A DNA stretch of 64,000 nucleotides, from NCBI GenBank assembly GCA_030549335.1, contig CM060198.1, positions 39,658,353-39,722,352 on the forward strand, in the 5' to 3' direction. This stretch comes from Pontederia crassipes. Taxonomy: Eukaryota > Streptophyta > Magnoliopsida > Commelinales > Pontederiaceae. This document shows positions 1-10,844 of the stretch, one piece after another. The notes beneath the pieces are model-generated. The model saw only the letters and a list, made by a program, of their open reading frames with translations. It was not told the DNA's origin and made no database searches. Position numbers and translations under genes: made by a program. Every line of letters starts with the position of its first letter. Within the stretch, counting starts at the first letter, position 1.

Positions 1-69
1 GTTTCTATGGATTTCATTATGGGCCTACCCAAGTCTGAAAGGGCGGGTACTATCATGGTGGGCATTGAT
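1..69 (+). pseudogene. Ty3 chromovirus integrase, 5' piece (split by CACTA)
   Basis: From base 7 this reads as the start of a Ty3-type integrase catalytic core (the familiar M-D-F-I-M-G-L-P-K segment, then T-I-M-V-x-I-D). The reading stops making sense at base 70, where a CACTA terminus begins. The continuation, F-S-K-Y, resumes at 20638 after the duplicated target GAT. Across the join the codon that is normally Arg is TGA, so the integrase was already, or later became, inactive. The rest of the element (gag, protease, reverse transcriptase) lies left of the window. Confidence 0.85.
67..69. repeat. 3-bp target-site duplication of the CACTA (left copy, GAT)
   Basis: GAT immediately precedes the CACTA terminus and is repeated at 20635-20637 immediately after the other terminus. 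A 3-bp duplication is the hallmark of the CACTA superfamily. Removing the element and one GAT restores the integrase reading frame. Confidence 0.85.
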
Positions 70-1173
70 CACTACAAGAAAACTAGCGATCAGCGAAGCA
101 AAATAGCATCTTCATTGCCAGTGATGCTAAGTCGACGCCATGTGAATCGGTATAGCATCACAGTGGAGTCACAAATTGGGAACGCCACTTGCCACTCAAT
201 ATCATCACATCAGTGTTAGTTTAGCATTTTGTGATGTAGACGCTAAAGGAGGCGCCATAGAGACGCCAAATAGCCGCTATTATTGCCCGTGATGGGGCAA
301 AAATGCGCAGCAAAACTTAGAGTTGTTGTAGCATCGACAATGTTGACACAAGCTACGACTCGATATGGGCGCCGTATATTTGCGTGGTTGTGGTGCCTAC
401 CTTTGCGACACTAGTGAGACGCCAACATAAAATCATATTCCTATTGTTGCCTACACAAGTAACATATACAATGCTTAATTGGCACTATTTCAACACTTAC
501 TCGACGTCTCATAACTATATATGTTTGAGGAACATATATGTTAATTAAGAAATAGATAACTATATATACACTATCTATATTTATGTAACTATATGTTATG
601 TATTTTGGTGCAACCCCATATATGTTAATATATATATGTATTCCTACATAATTACTTCTTACATCATAGGAGTGTTCCTAAATATATAATTTGTTATGTA
701 TATTATATATGTTACTAGTATTACTTATGCATAATTACTTATATATGCCGACATCATAGGAGTGTTCCTAAATATACTATATTATATATGTTACTTATGC
801 ATACTTACGAATTAAATGACATGATTTATTACAAAATATCACATTTGAGCGCCATAATGGTGACTTAGTAGCTTCTACGTAGCGCCACAATAGAGCCGTA
901 GTGATTGTCGATGTTACCGAGGCACCATTGGCGTCTCCCTGGCATCGCGTTGTTGGGACGCTAAGATGTCTGAGATGCTACGTCGATGCTAGGGTGTCGC
1001 TAATATGTTTAGTGACGCATTAGTGTCTATATAGCACCAACTTTATTACACACACTTAATCGGGCACATATAGACATTTAAATACACATATATACTTCTA
1101 CGTATATATAATATGTACACATATACATATTATTCTCAATTAATCTCGCACATATAAACATATACATACATAC

Positions 1174-1214
<41 letters not shown>

Positions 1215-1590
1215 TTTATTTATAATACGTATACATATACACGTTATTGTCACTTAATCTCGCACATATATAGACATATACATACATGTATATACTTATA
1301 ATACATATACATATACACATTGTTATGACTTAAATCTCGCACACATACACATATACATACACATATATTAGATATACATATACACAATTTTGTCATGTAC
1401 ACATACGCTATCTTGAATATATAGACCTAACATACATATAATAGAAAATTACAACATATAAAGTCACTTTAGCGTCTACTTAGAGTCACATTCGCTTATA
1501 GAGTCACCTGGCGTCTTCGTAGCGTCACACTTTAATGTAAATTCATTTGTTTGTGCCCTGTTAGCGTCTATGCAGCACCACATCATGATG
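70..1590. repeat. CACTA 5' subterminal repeat zone
   Basis: Short motifs of the form gacgcta / tagcgtc / gcgcca recur on both strands at about 130-450, 850-1030 and 1465-1590, separated by AT-rich DNA. The same motif set recurs at 20190-20620, at the other end of the CACTA. There is no gene here. Confidence 0.75.
1174..1211. repeat. (TA)n microsatellite
   Basis: A nearly pure run of alternating TA with one C interruption, inside AT-rich CACTA DNA that also contains several repeats of a tacatatacaca-like unit to about 1440. Confidence 0.8.
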
Positions 1591-1599
1591 CGGCGCTAA

Positions 1600-2400
1600 A
1601 AACTTACCTTAAATCCCAAAGTCCTTCGTTTATTGTTTACCGCTATACCCTCAGACTCCTCTGACACTGACCCCGCCTTCGGCTGAATCCTCCGACCCCA
1701 CCCGCCATCGACTCCTCCGACCCTGCCTCCGGTCTCCTCCTCCGATCCCGACCCCACGGGCCGACCACCACTCCCTCCTCTAACCCCGACCCCGCCCATT
1801 GACCACCGCCGACTCCTTCGACCCGACCCCACACGCCGACCATCGTCGACTCTCCGACCGCCGCCGACTCCTCCAACCCCGACCCCACCCGTCGACCGCT
1901 GCTGACTCCTCCGACGCCGACCCCTCTCACCGACCGCCGCCAACTCCTCCGACCCCAACCTCAACCCCGCCCGCCCGCCGCTGCCGACTCCTCCGAACCT
2001 AACCCTGCTCGCCGACTCCTCCGTCCCCACCCCCCCTGTCGAACGCCGCCTTGTCCGCTCCTCTATTGAATGCCGCCTCGTTCGATGCCCTCTTTGCCAT
2101 ATGCCACCCTCCTTCACCGCCCGTTGTCGCTCCTCCGCTCGCAGCCGGACTCCGCCCTCCGCCAACCTCTGTCGTTGCCTCCGCTGGACGTCGCCATCCT
2201 CCGCAGCTGGACATGGACCTTGTCCGCTGGCCTCCTTAGCCGCTTCACCGCTGGACGAAGCCCTCTTCAACCACTCCTCTCTCCACTACAGTCGAACGTT
2301 GCCCTCATCGGCACCCCGCCTCGGCCGACATCGGTCGCTCCTCCGTCAATCGCGCCCTCAACCTCTGCCATTGCCCTCAGACACGCCGTGCTGGCCTTGT
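1600..2400. other. GC-rich low-complexity block inside the CACTA; no recognisable gene
   Basis: The composition switches abruptly from AT-rich to C-rich with imperfect repeats of a cctccgaccccgaccc-like unit. Several overlapping open frames exist, but they are Arg/Gly/Pro/Ser-rich products of the composition and match no family I know. The block could be a captured host 5'-exon fragment, as CACTA elements often carry, or simple-sequence expansion. The retrotransposon LTR starts at its right edge. Confidence 0.5.
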
Positions 2401-2401
2401 C

Positions 2402-3182
2402 TGTTGGATCCCAAAGGGAACCAGAGGGGGTGAATTGGTGTTTAAAAACAAAATATCAATTTCACAGAAACACATCGTGGAAACCTAAAATTGATTCTTA
2501 AAATCTTTTAAATTAATGCAATTCAGATCATATCACAAGCACAGTATGAGAAGGAGAGGGAGACAGAAATCAAACACAAATAAACACGGTGGTTGTTGAC
2601 GAGGTTCGGTCACAACATGGCCTACATCCCCACTCCAATTTCTTGACCTTAAGACCGCACATCTAGACCGATCGACCGGACTACTGACCGTTGCGCTGAT
2701 TTCTTCAGCTTTTGCACTTGATCGGTCGATCGGACTATCGACCAGTCACTCGACCGGTAAAGTCTCGACATTCTTTATTTCACCCATTGAGTTGATCGGT
2801 CAGCCGGTGTATCGATCGATCCATCGACCGGTGTAGTCTCGTCATGGATTTGAGCAGTTCATGCATTGACCGATCGACAGGTACAGTCTCGATCGACTTT
2901 CATTTTGCCGACCGGTAGATTGACCGACCTGCACTATTTTGTGCATAACATTTTGCACAGTTATCCCAATTAGATAATCTTGGCTTCTATGGATAGCTAA
3001 CAGGATTCTCTGCAACTGTGATATTCATCATTCATTCAAAATCTAATAAGATCATAGTCAATTATTTAATCAAAATTTAGTACATAAAGTTGTCCCTTTT
3101 TCTTTAAACTTTTTTTAGCATTCTTTTAAGGTTTGTATCATCGATATATAATTTTATATGGCATTAAAACTTTGCTCCAACA
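2402..3182 (-). mobile_element. SIRE-like copia LTR (minus), internally deleted
   Basis: It is bounded by TGTTGG...CCAACA and matches the reverse complement of the 1,251-bp LTR at 14160-15410, but is about 470 bp shorter because the middle, including the TATA-box region, is gone. It carries the same clustered gatcgatcgaccggt-type palindromic motifs at 2660-2940. A degenerate polypurine stretch lies just inside its 3182 end on the minus strand, so it is a 3' LTR. Confidence 0.8.
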
Positions 3183-3345
3183 ATCTCCATCTATTTTATG
3201 AAGACAAACCGAGAAATATGAAAAATATATAAGTTGCAAAGAAGTTGTAAAATTTCATAAAATCAATTTTACTCCCCATAAATCTTAGCTTTCCTTGCAA
3301 CACATAAGTATTGATTGTAAGGTACTCTTCACATAAAGAGCGAGA
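3183..3345 (-). mobile_element. SIRE-like element, 3' internal end
   Basis: The minus strand leads into the LTR with a segment ending gatggagat, a degraded polypurine tract. The block at 3314-3338 matches the segment before the related LTR at 33457 (agtaccttacaat...). LINE coding sequence begins immediately to the right, so an inversion breakpoint lies near 3340-3348. Confidence 0.65.
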
Positions 3346-3660
3346 GTCAGATCTCAAAAGATATCCAATTCCCCCTCCCCCATTGGCCCTAATGAAAGAG
3401 CCATCTGAATTGAGCAAAACCCAATTGATGGGGGGGGGGGGGGGGGTGCTCCCACCTGATCCATGCAAGATCATGGGGGCGGTTTGCCGTAGGAGCGTGA
3501 GCCATCGTGTACTCATGATAGCCGGCCAATGCCCACTCCCAAACTGACACGGTGGTTGCACGCCTCATATAGAAGTGAACATCATTGCGCAATTTCCATA
3601 TTCCCCGAGGCAAAAAGAGAAAATGGATAGCAAGAATTCTTTTGACTTCTGATCAATATC
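3346..3660 (-). pseudogene. L1-like LINE, N-terminal part of RNase H domain
   Basis: The minus strand encodes a linker and then the start of an RNase H fold (W-V-L-L-N-S-D-G-S-F with G-G-I-G-Y-L-L-R), as found at the C-terminus of plant L1-type LINE proteins. It ends near 3347. The second half of the same domain is found in plus orientation at 17140. A run of 17 G at 3430-3446 has grown within the coding sequence and helps break the frame. Confidence 0.7.
3430..3446. repeat. Poly(G) tract
   Basis: An uninterrupted run of about 17 G inside the LINE RNase H remnant. It is prone to slippage and accounts for part of the frame loss there. Confidence 0.8.
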
Positions 3661-4943
3661 TGATGCGTGTAGAATTAATAGCAAACACTAGCAAGTGCAC
3701 TAGTCGCTCAAGTAATAAAGTGAATGAGTAGAGTTATCATTCCCACGAGGATGGATAATAATTTAGATTTTATTTTAACCTTGTTAATTGAGAAATTAAG
3801 AAAATAGTTTATTTTAGATGTGAAAAAGAAAATAATAAAAATAAAGGAAATGATCACCTGGAGAAATAATGATTTGATGATTAGAGCACCTAATTATCAC
3901 CACTAGAATGTAATGAAATTTCTTAACTTAGAATTAGTTGAATCAATAACAAAGTGAATTCCCAAAATTAGTTAACCAATGTTTCAGGCTTTAACTACTA
4001 TCTTATGAATAATTAAAATAAATCAATCCTTTCGGTTTTCAATTTACTTAATTAAATCATAAGATGCATTCAATCGGAATCAATATTAAGGGCTTTCTTA
4101 AGTCACCTTAATAACTTCACAGATTAGGTCTCTTTCGATTTTCCTAATTGTGGCATGCAATAAATAAGATCAATCCTAGAAACTATTATGAAAATAATCA
4201 CTTCTTCTCATATAGCAATTAAATCACAAATCATGGAATCAAAGGAAAGCATTAAACATGAAATTGCAATGCTATTAAAGATTAAAACTAAACTAATATC
4301 AAGAAAAACTTCAAAACATAAATAGGGTTCAACTAGAATGACCCTAATAAAGGAATAAATCTGATAAAATCAACATCAAATTCGGAATACAAATGTACGA
4401 AAAAGAAAGCAAAAACTCTAGCGTAGGCTAAGAGCGTCCTCTCTCGAGTTTCCGGCAGAGCTTCATTGTTGTCCTCGCACTTCTCCTCTTTGTGGGCTTT
4501 AGAATAATGCACCAAGGATGCTTTTTCAAGCCCTCCTCTACCTCCTTTTATATCTTTTCTCATCCCCCAAGGAAAGAAACCAAAAATATATCTAAAAAGT
4601 AGATAAAAATAGCTTTAAAATGGCCTAACCGATCGTCATCACGGCCGTGACAGAGGACTGAAAAGGTTAAAAAATACTGCCATTTTTTTTGCTAAAAAGT
4701 TGTCTGTCACGGCTATGACCAGAACTGTCAGGCCATGACAGCGTTCTGAGCTGTTTTAGGCCTTTTCTAGCCTTCATTTCGATATTTTCCATATCTTGTC
4801 ATGAATAATTTCCAAATTTAGGTAGAAATCAAACCTAAATTGAATTATATGAAATCAAATCAAAACTCCCTCTTTTCTAAACATAAAAATTTCTAAAGTG
4901 TTAACAAATGACCCAATCTAATACATGACTTTTCGCTGCATCA
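3661..4943 (-). repeat. 3' LTR of the non-autonomous Ty3-type element
   Basis: It runs from TGATGCG to GCTGCATCA (TG...CA termini). Clustered palindromes of the type tcacggccgtgac lie at about 4625-4745. A 76-codon open frame on the minus strand (4333-4563) is preserved in the other LTR (8091-8321) with few changes. It overlaps the likely transcribed leader and has no known family. Confidence 0.85.
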
Positions 4944-4956
4944 AATACCCCCTAGC
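4944..4956 (-). other. Polypurine tract of the Ty3-type element
   Basis: On the minus strand this reads gctagggggtatt immediately before the LTR, the standard position and composition for priming plus-strand DNA synthesis. Confidence 0.7.
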
Positions 4957-6727
4957 TTAATATTTTGTTGGTCTCAAGCAAATTTCAGATAAGGCACAGG
5001 GCTCCATCACAAAACCAATACTTTCCTCCCACTGTTCTTTTACACGACACGACCATCACTAGAGTATCTTTTCTCAACCAATACCCAACCTTGCAGAATT
5101 CGTAGCATTCAAACATGTCTTTCTTGCATATCTACAAATAATATTAGTCAATCTTATAAGAGTATTAATATTGAACCACAAGTCTTTAATGAGCTTATTT
5201 TCATACTATTATCATTTCATATTTCATCAATAAGATTTTTTTTTTCTTTTCACTTAAGAATTTAGTAATCCTCCATATTGCACAAAGTAGTCCATGTAAT
5301 GGGCTTTCGATCGACGGATCTCAAAGCAGATGCCTTAGGTCGCCAGGCAAAAATACCCTACGGATCTAATTACCTGGACACACAAAAGTTCCAAAGGATA
5401 CTTTATACTTCTCATTTAACTGTTGGGGCTCAATTAGCCATCTTTTCATTTTCACTGTAACATTAAAATTAATTAGCATAACTAAGCTCCAAAAAGACTT
5501 AATGCTTTCAATAAAGATGCAATTATAATCAAGACTAACATTATATAGAATAAGAGAAATTCATTATTTAAAAGCTAGTCCTTCTACTTAGCAACAAACT
5601 TCAAACCAAATCCCAATACTCTAGTGATACCCGATAAAAAGAATAGTGATTGAATTTCATAGATTAAGCGATGTTCTGAAAATAAACTTAAAAGACAATA
5701 AAATAATAAACAAGAGAAATAAGATGACACAAAATTTTTAAAATTTTCATAGTTAGATGCATGCCAAACAAAATAAGATGATAGACTCAAAATGTTCAAA
5801 ATAGATGTGCCATGCAAATGAAACAAGATTAAGTCCCTCCCCCAAGCTTGAACCTGACACTGCCCCGAGTGTTAGGCCCATATATATGAAAACTACAAAA
5901 TAATAGTAAGGAATGTGGTAAAATGTAAATGGAGTAGAGACAACATGATTATTTCTAGGTCGGTTACGTTGCTTCAAAAGGCGGCTCACAAGCTTATTCC
6001 GGCATGTTCCGAACTGGTTGTTGTTTCAGAATTATCTCGATCATTCTGATTTTGTCACTGGCCGGTCCATCCAAAAGCATGGTCATGACAGTGGCATTGA
6101 AGCTTCGAATAACATGGCACGGCCATGCCATGCTAGAGGCACGGCCGTTCCTAATTCTTTTAGAAGCAATATGCTTAAAAAAATCGTTAAACTAAACTTC
6201 CAATGTTAACTAATCTAAATTAAAAAATCCTATGCTAATGCTAAACTAAAAACTAAAACGATAAAAGTTTAAGAGTATAGTTCTAAGTTATAGTCTTTAG
6301 CTTGACTTTTACCCTTTTGTTACCTCAAGTGTCTGCAAGGGATTCGAAGTGACCTTTTTCCATCTTACCTCTAATGTAATGTTCAAAGTATTGTCCCTCC
6401 ACTTTATAAGAATTACCTGCATCTTCCTGTGGAGTTTGGTCCTTGGACTTCCAATGCATGGAATTTTGTGATGTCGGAGGTGATGACAGTGTGTTCCTTT
6501 CTATCAATGAATGGTTTGGAGGTAATGGTGGGATGGTTGTAGGACTTTCTGGAGGCAGATTTCTTCTTCGCACTTGTCCATCTTCCATAGTATATTCACT
6601 TGTCTCCTTGACCCTCCATTGAGTAGTCCATGTCTTCTAGTAATAATTCTTCTTCGATCGTCTTCTTCCTAGATTAAAATATTGCAAGTGACATGGGCAT
6701 ATAATAGGTACATATTTATCTAAAATA

Positions 6728-7279
6728 TTATCCCCCAAGGCATAAGCAATCTGAGAAGCCAACTTCACTTTCTTGAAATTTTGCCTGCATCATATCAAAC
6801 TTAACATTAAAATTTGGGGATTGAGGAGGAGAAGAAATAATAACCGATTGTTGATCCTTCAATTGTGTCAACTGTGATTGTAGATTGCTAATGAGTTGAT
6901 CTTGTAGGATGAATCTTTTCTCTATGACTCCAATCAATTGGCACAACTTTTCTTCGATGTTAGAATTTGACTCTAAGTAGGTGGATGGAGGAGCATCATT
7001 TTTCACTTGGATCCTAGCCTCCAATTGCTCTACTTGTCCCAACAACTTCATAAAGGCTCTTTCTTGAAGTTGAAATTTTTCTTCAGCCATTGTCATAAAT
7101 TTTAACATTCTGTCTTCAATTGCAGAATTCCCTAGTACCATGGGAATGAGTGGAATACTGTTATTTGCAAGTTGTGATATTTGTCCTTCATGATCCTCAA
7201 GCATCTTTCTTTGTTCTTCCAAATAGTAATCTCCCATAGTCTTTGGTTTTATTGTCATTTGAAGATATTTCCTGGTCAC
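6728..7279 (-). CDS. Coiled-coil ORF of the non-autonomous Ty3-type element
   Basis: A 183-codon open frame, the longest in the element interior, about 140 bp inside the primer-binding site where gag would normally start. The product is rich in Glu, Gln and Leu, with heptad-like stretches around residues 20-80 and 105-145 (for example E-E-K-F-Q-L-Q-E-R and Q-L-I-S-N-L-Q-S-Q-L). No zinc knuckle, protease or capsid motif is visible. It may be a diverged gag fragment or an element-specific structural protein. A second open frame (6325-6588) lies downstream on the same strand. Function unknown. Confidence 0.45.
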   Translation of the reverse strand: MTRKYLQMTIKPKTMGDYYLEEQRKMLEDHEGQISQLANNSIPLIPMVLGNSAIEDRMLKFMTMAEEKFQLQERAFMKLLGQVEQLEARIQVKNDAPPSTYLESNSNIEEKLCQLIGVIEKRFILQDQLISNLQSQLTQLKDQQSVIISSPPQSPNFNVKFDMMQAKFQESEVGFSDCLCLGG

Positions 7280-7394
7280 ACAAGATAAAGAGATATGAGA
7301 GTATGTGAACTAAAAAGAAACTACGTGGAATTTAATAGAAAAATAAAGGCTCTCAAATAACAAGTAAAATAAAAATAAGAGTTATTAAACATTG

Positions 7395-7412
7395 TCCCCA
7401 GCAACGGCGCCA
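7395..7412 (-). other. Primer-binding site complementary to tRNA-Asp
   Basis: The minus strand reads TGGCGCCGTTGCTGGGGA, matching the complement of the 3' end of plant tRNA-Asp at 17 of 18 positions. This primer is characteristic of Athila/Tat-type Ty3 elements. It sits a few bases inside the LTR starting at 7419. Confidence 0.85.
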
Positions 7413-7418
7413 AAAACT

Positions 7419-8714
7419 TGATGCGTGTAGAATTAATAGCAAACACTAGCAAGTGCACTAATCGCTCAAGTAATAAAGTGAATGAGTAGAGTTATCATTC
7501 CCACGAGGACGATTAATAACTTAGATTTTATTTTAACCTTGTTAATTGAGAAATTAAGAAAATAGTTAATTTTAGATGTGAAAAAGAAAATAATAAAAAT
7601 AAAGGAAATGATCACCTGGAGAAATAATGATTTGATGATTAGAGCACCTAATTATCACCACTAGAATGTAATGAATTTTCTTAACATAGAATTAGTTAAA
7701 TCAATAACAAAGTGAATTCCCAAAATTAGTTAACCAATGTTTCAGGCTTTAACTACTATCTTATGAATAATTAAAATAAATCAATCCTTTAGGTTTTTAA
7801 TTTACTTAATTAAATCATAAGATGCATTCAATCGGAATCAATATTAAGCGCTTTCTCAAGTTACTTTAATAACTTCACAAATTAGGTCTCTTTCGATTTC
7901 CCTAGTTGTGGCATGCAATAAATAAGATCAATCCTAAAAACTATTATGAAAATAATCACTTCTTCTCAGATAGCAATTAAATCACAAATCATGATATCAA
8001 AGGAAAGCATTAAACATGAAATTGCAATGCTATTAAAGATTAAAACTAAACTAATATCAAGAAAAACTGCAAAACATAAATAGGGTTCAACTAGAATGAC
8101 CCTAATAAAGGAATAAATCTGAGAAAATCAACATCAAATTCGGAATACAAATGTAGGGAAAAGAAAACAAAAACTCTAGCGTAGGCTAAGCGCGTCCTCT
8201 CTCGAGTTTCCAGCAGAGCTTCGCTGTTGTCCTCGCACTTCTCCTCTTTGTAGGCTTTAGAATAATGCTCTAGGGATGCTTTTTCAAGCCATCTTCTGCC
8301 TCCTTTTATAGGTTTTCTCATCCTCCAAGGAAAAAAACTGAAAATATATCCAAAAAGTAGATAAAAATAGCTTTAAAATGGCCAAATCGACCGTCGTCAC
8401 GGCCGTGAAATCACGGTCGTGAAAGGCTCCGTCACGGCCGTGACAATGGCTGAAAAGGCTGAAAAATAGCCATTTTTTTTGCTAGAAATTTTCTGTCACG
8501 GCCATGACCAGAACTGTCACAGCCGTGACAGTCTTATGAGTTGTTTTAGGCCTTTTCTTGCCTTCATTTCGATGTTTTCTCATATCTTGTCATGAATAAT
8601 TTCCAGATTTAGGTAGAAATCAAATCTAAATGAAATTATATGAAGACAAATCAAAACTCCCTCTTTTCTAAACATAAAAATATTCTAGAGTGTTAATCAA
8701 ATGACTCAAACTAA
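7419..8714 (-). repeat. 5' LTR of the non-autonomous Ty3-type element (outer end truncated)
   Basis: Closely similar to 3661-4943, including the palindromic tcacggccgtgac cluster at 8395-8530 and the 76-codon open frame. The similarity stops at about 8714, where an 18-bp stretch (acaaatcaaaactccctc) already present at about 8646-8663 is repeated before LINE sequence resumes. Confidence 0.8.
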
Positions 8715-9043
8715 TACAAATCAAAACTCCCTCGTGGATCCAAGATCTCGAGGTCCAAGAATGGGAAAATTTGAAAGAGAGGTGGAGCTCCGTTTGGAGA
8801 ATATGGCAAACATGGAGTGCAAAGGTACATTGAAAAAATAAATGTTGATTGGTTTCAATGGCGTGGCAACAAAGAGAGCAGCTAGGATCAATAACAGTGT
8901 TAAATTTGGTAATGTAACCTAACGTTGGTAAACGAGAGTGGAGAAGCTTCCACAGAAAATGGTGAATTTTAGGGGGAATTGAGATGCACTAGATTAACTT
9001 CCAAGGTGGCCCTCCATGCCGAGCAATTGGCAAGACGCGGCGG

Positions 9044-10830
9044 CTAACAAAATTGTACACAGATTTTGCTTTTTGAAGTCCATGGGTATTCGTCACCAGA
9101 CCCACGTGTCATCATTGGCATTTGGAGAAATATATATTCGCAAAATGAATTCACACAATGATGGGCCAAAAAGATCATAAAGATGATCCACATTCCAGGA
9201 CCCATTCTAGATAAGGCTGGAGACAGGAGAATCCGATAGATCAATATTGACATTTATGAAGGTGGGCATCCAGTATAGCTGAACCATGAAGACCCACCGG
9301 TCGTGAATGAGAGAAGTATGGGAACCACTACCAATTCGTTTAGAAAATCCCAAATGGAGATCATTAATTGCCCTAGTGAGGATAAGATAGATTTTGTGAG
9401 TGTTGTTGCCTAGCAAAACTTAATAGACTGCGCTTCTAGCCCGTAAGCCGAGAAGAGACCTTATCAACTAACCATTGTTGTTCTCTCATTGGAATGTGCT
9501 TAAATGATATAGGTGTACCCAAGTAGCGAAAGGGAAAAGTCCCTATCGAGAACCCCAGAGCGGACCTCAGAAGGTTCTTCCTACTTTGGATCATATTTTG
9601 GGGAAGGTAGAGGGCAAACTTTGAGGGGTTTACTTTTTGGTTTGTGAGTTCTTGATACTTTCAAAAACCTTTTTGAGTCCCTAACAATTTTTCTTAGTTG
9701 CATCGGTACATATTAAAAGATCGTCCGCAAAGAGGAGATGGCTTAAAGAGAAGTTGTTTATCCTGAATAATATGGCCAGATTCCTCCTGTTGCTTCATTA
9801 AGGAGGAAAAGACTTGAGAAATAATGATGAAGAGATATGGGGAGAGAAGATCCCCCTGTCTGATGCCACCAAAAGGTTCAAAATAATCCGAAGGGGACGA
9901 GTTTATGATACATGAGAATTTTGGAGAAGAGATACAGCTAACAATCCACTTAATAAAGGTTGGTGGGAAATTCATTAGGGACATCATAGTGGAGACTTCC
10001 TGCCATGATACCTGGTCAAAAGCCTTCTCCATATCAGCTTTAATGAGCATGTGTTTCTTTCTGCCTAAATTAAGTGAGTGCGCGAGCTCCTGTGCGATAA
10101 GGATGTTGTCATGAATGTTTCTTCCTTGGATAAAGGCTGATTGCTCAACGTCAATGAGATCCATTAGGGTGGGCTTGAGCCTATCCACAAGAATCTTTGC
10201 TAGAAGCCGATAGAGAACATTACACAAGGATATTGGCCAATAGTGCTTAATAGAGTTTGCTGAGTGGATTTTCGGGATGAAGATTAAAGCAGTTAACGCC
10301 CAATCGGGGGGAATGGTTGAATTTCGAAAAAAGTTTTTGATAAGGATGATGATTTTGGGACCCACAATATGCTAGTATGTACGATAAAATTCAATGGTAA
10401 AACTGTCGGGTCCCAAGGCCTTACCCGCAAACATACTCCATAGAGTGGTGCACATCTCATTCTTCGAGATTGGAGCGAGAAGGGAATCATACCAGGACTG
10501 CGACAAGGTGGTAAGAGGGGACCACTCTAAGGAAGGGGCCTGGGTGGTTGGAGGAGATCGCCAAAGTGTGCGATAGTGATCGACAAAAAGGTGCTTAATC
10601 ATGTTCTCCTCTTTAGTCACCTGACCATCAGGAAGACTAATAGAGCAGATAAGATTTTGATGATGCCGGATCATTATTGAGAGATGAAAAAAGTGAATAT
10701 TTTTGTCACCGTTCTGGAGCGAATTATTCCTGGACTTGCTCCACCACTTAATAGCAATTTGCTGTAAGTAAGCAGCATGCTGGTGGTAAGTAGACCTAAG
10801 AAGCCAATGCTCATAATCAGACAAGGGGTG
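9044..10830 (-). pseudogene. LINE reverse transcriptase domain
   Basis: Residues typical of non-LTR reverse transcriptases are readable: a W-P-I-S-L-C-N block, Q-S-A-F-I-Q-G-R, D-M-E-K-A-F-D, and G-I-R-Q-G-D-L-L-S-P-Y-L-F. In a shifted frame near 9705-9745 lies the F-A-D-D catalytic motif. A linker with S-R-N-N-S-L-Q-N-G-D-K-N-I-H-F-F precedes it (about 10690-10750), as in plant L1 elements. The region around 9210-9410 encodes the later W-R-I-G-x-G-type segment. Several frameshifts and stops make it non-functional. Confidence 0.85.
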
Positions 10831-10844
10831 GGTTGCATCAATTC

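Larger units (their letters stand above)
3661..8714 (-). mobile_element. Non-autonomous Ty3-type LTR retrotransposon nested in the LINE
   Basis: Two direct copies of a 1.3-kb LTR starting TGATGCGTGTAG (3661-4943 and 7419-8714) flank a 2.5-kb interior. The element runs on the minus strand: its primer-binding site (7395-7412) lies inside the right LTR and its purine tract inside the left LTR. The interior has no protease, reverse transcriptase or integrase. A conserved spacer near 5310-5400 resembles one upstream of the Ty3 LTR at 24339, so the two are probably related. The outer end of the 5' LTR is lost at about 8714. Confidence 0.85.
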
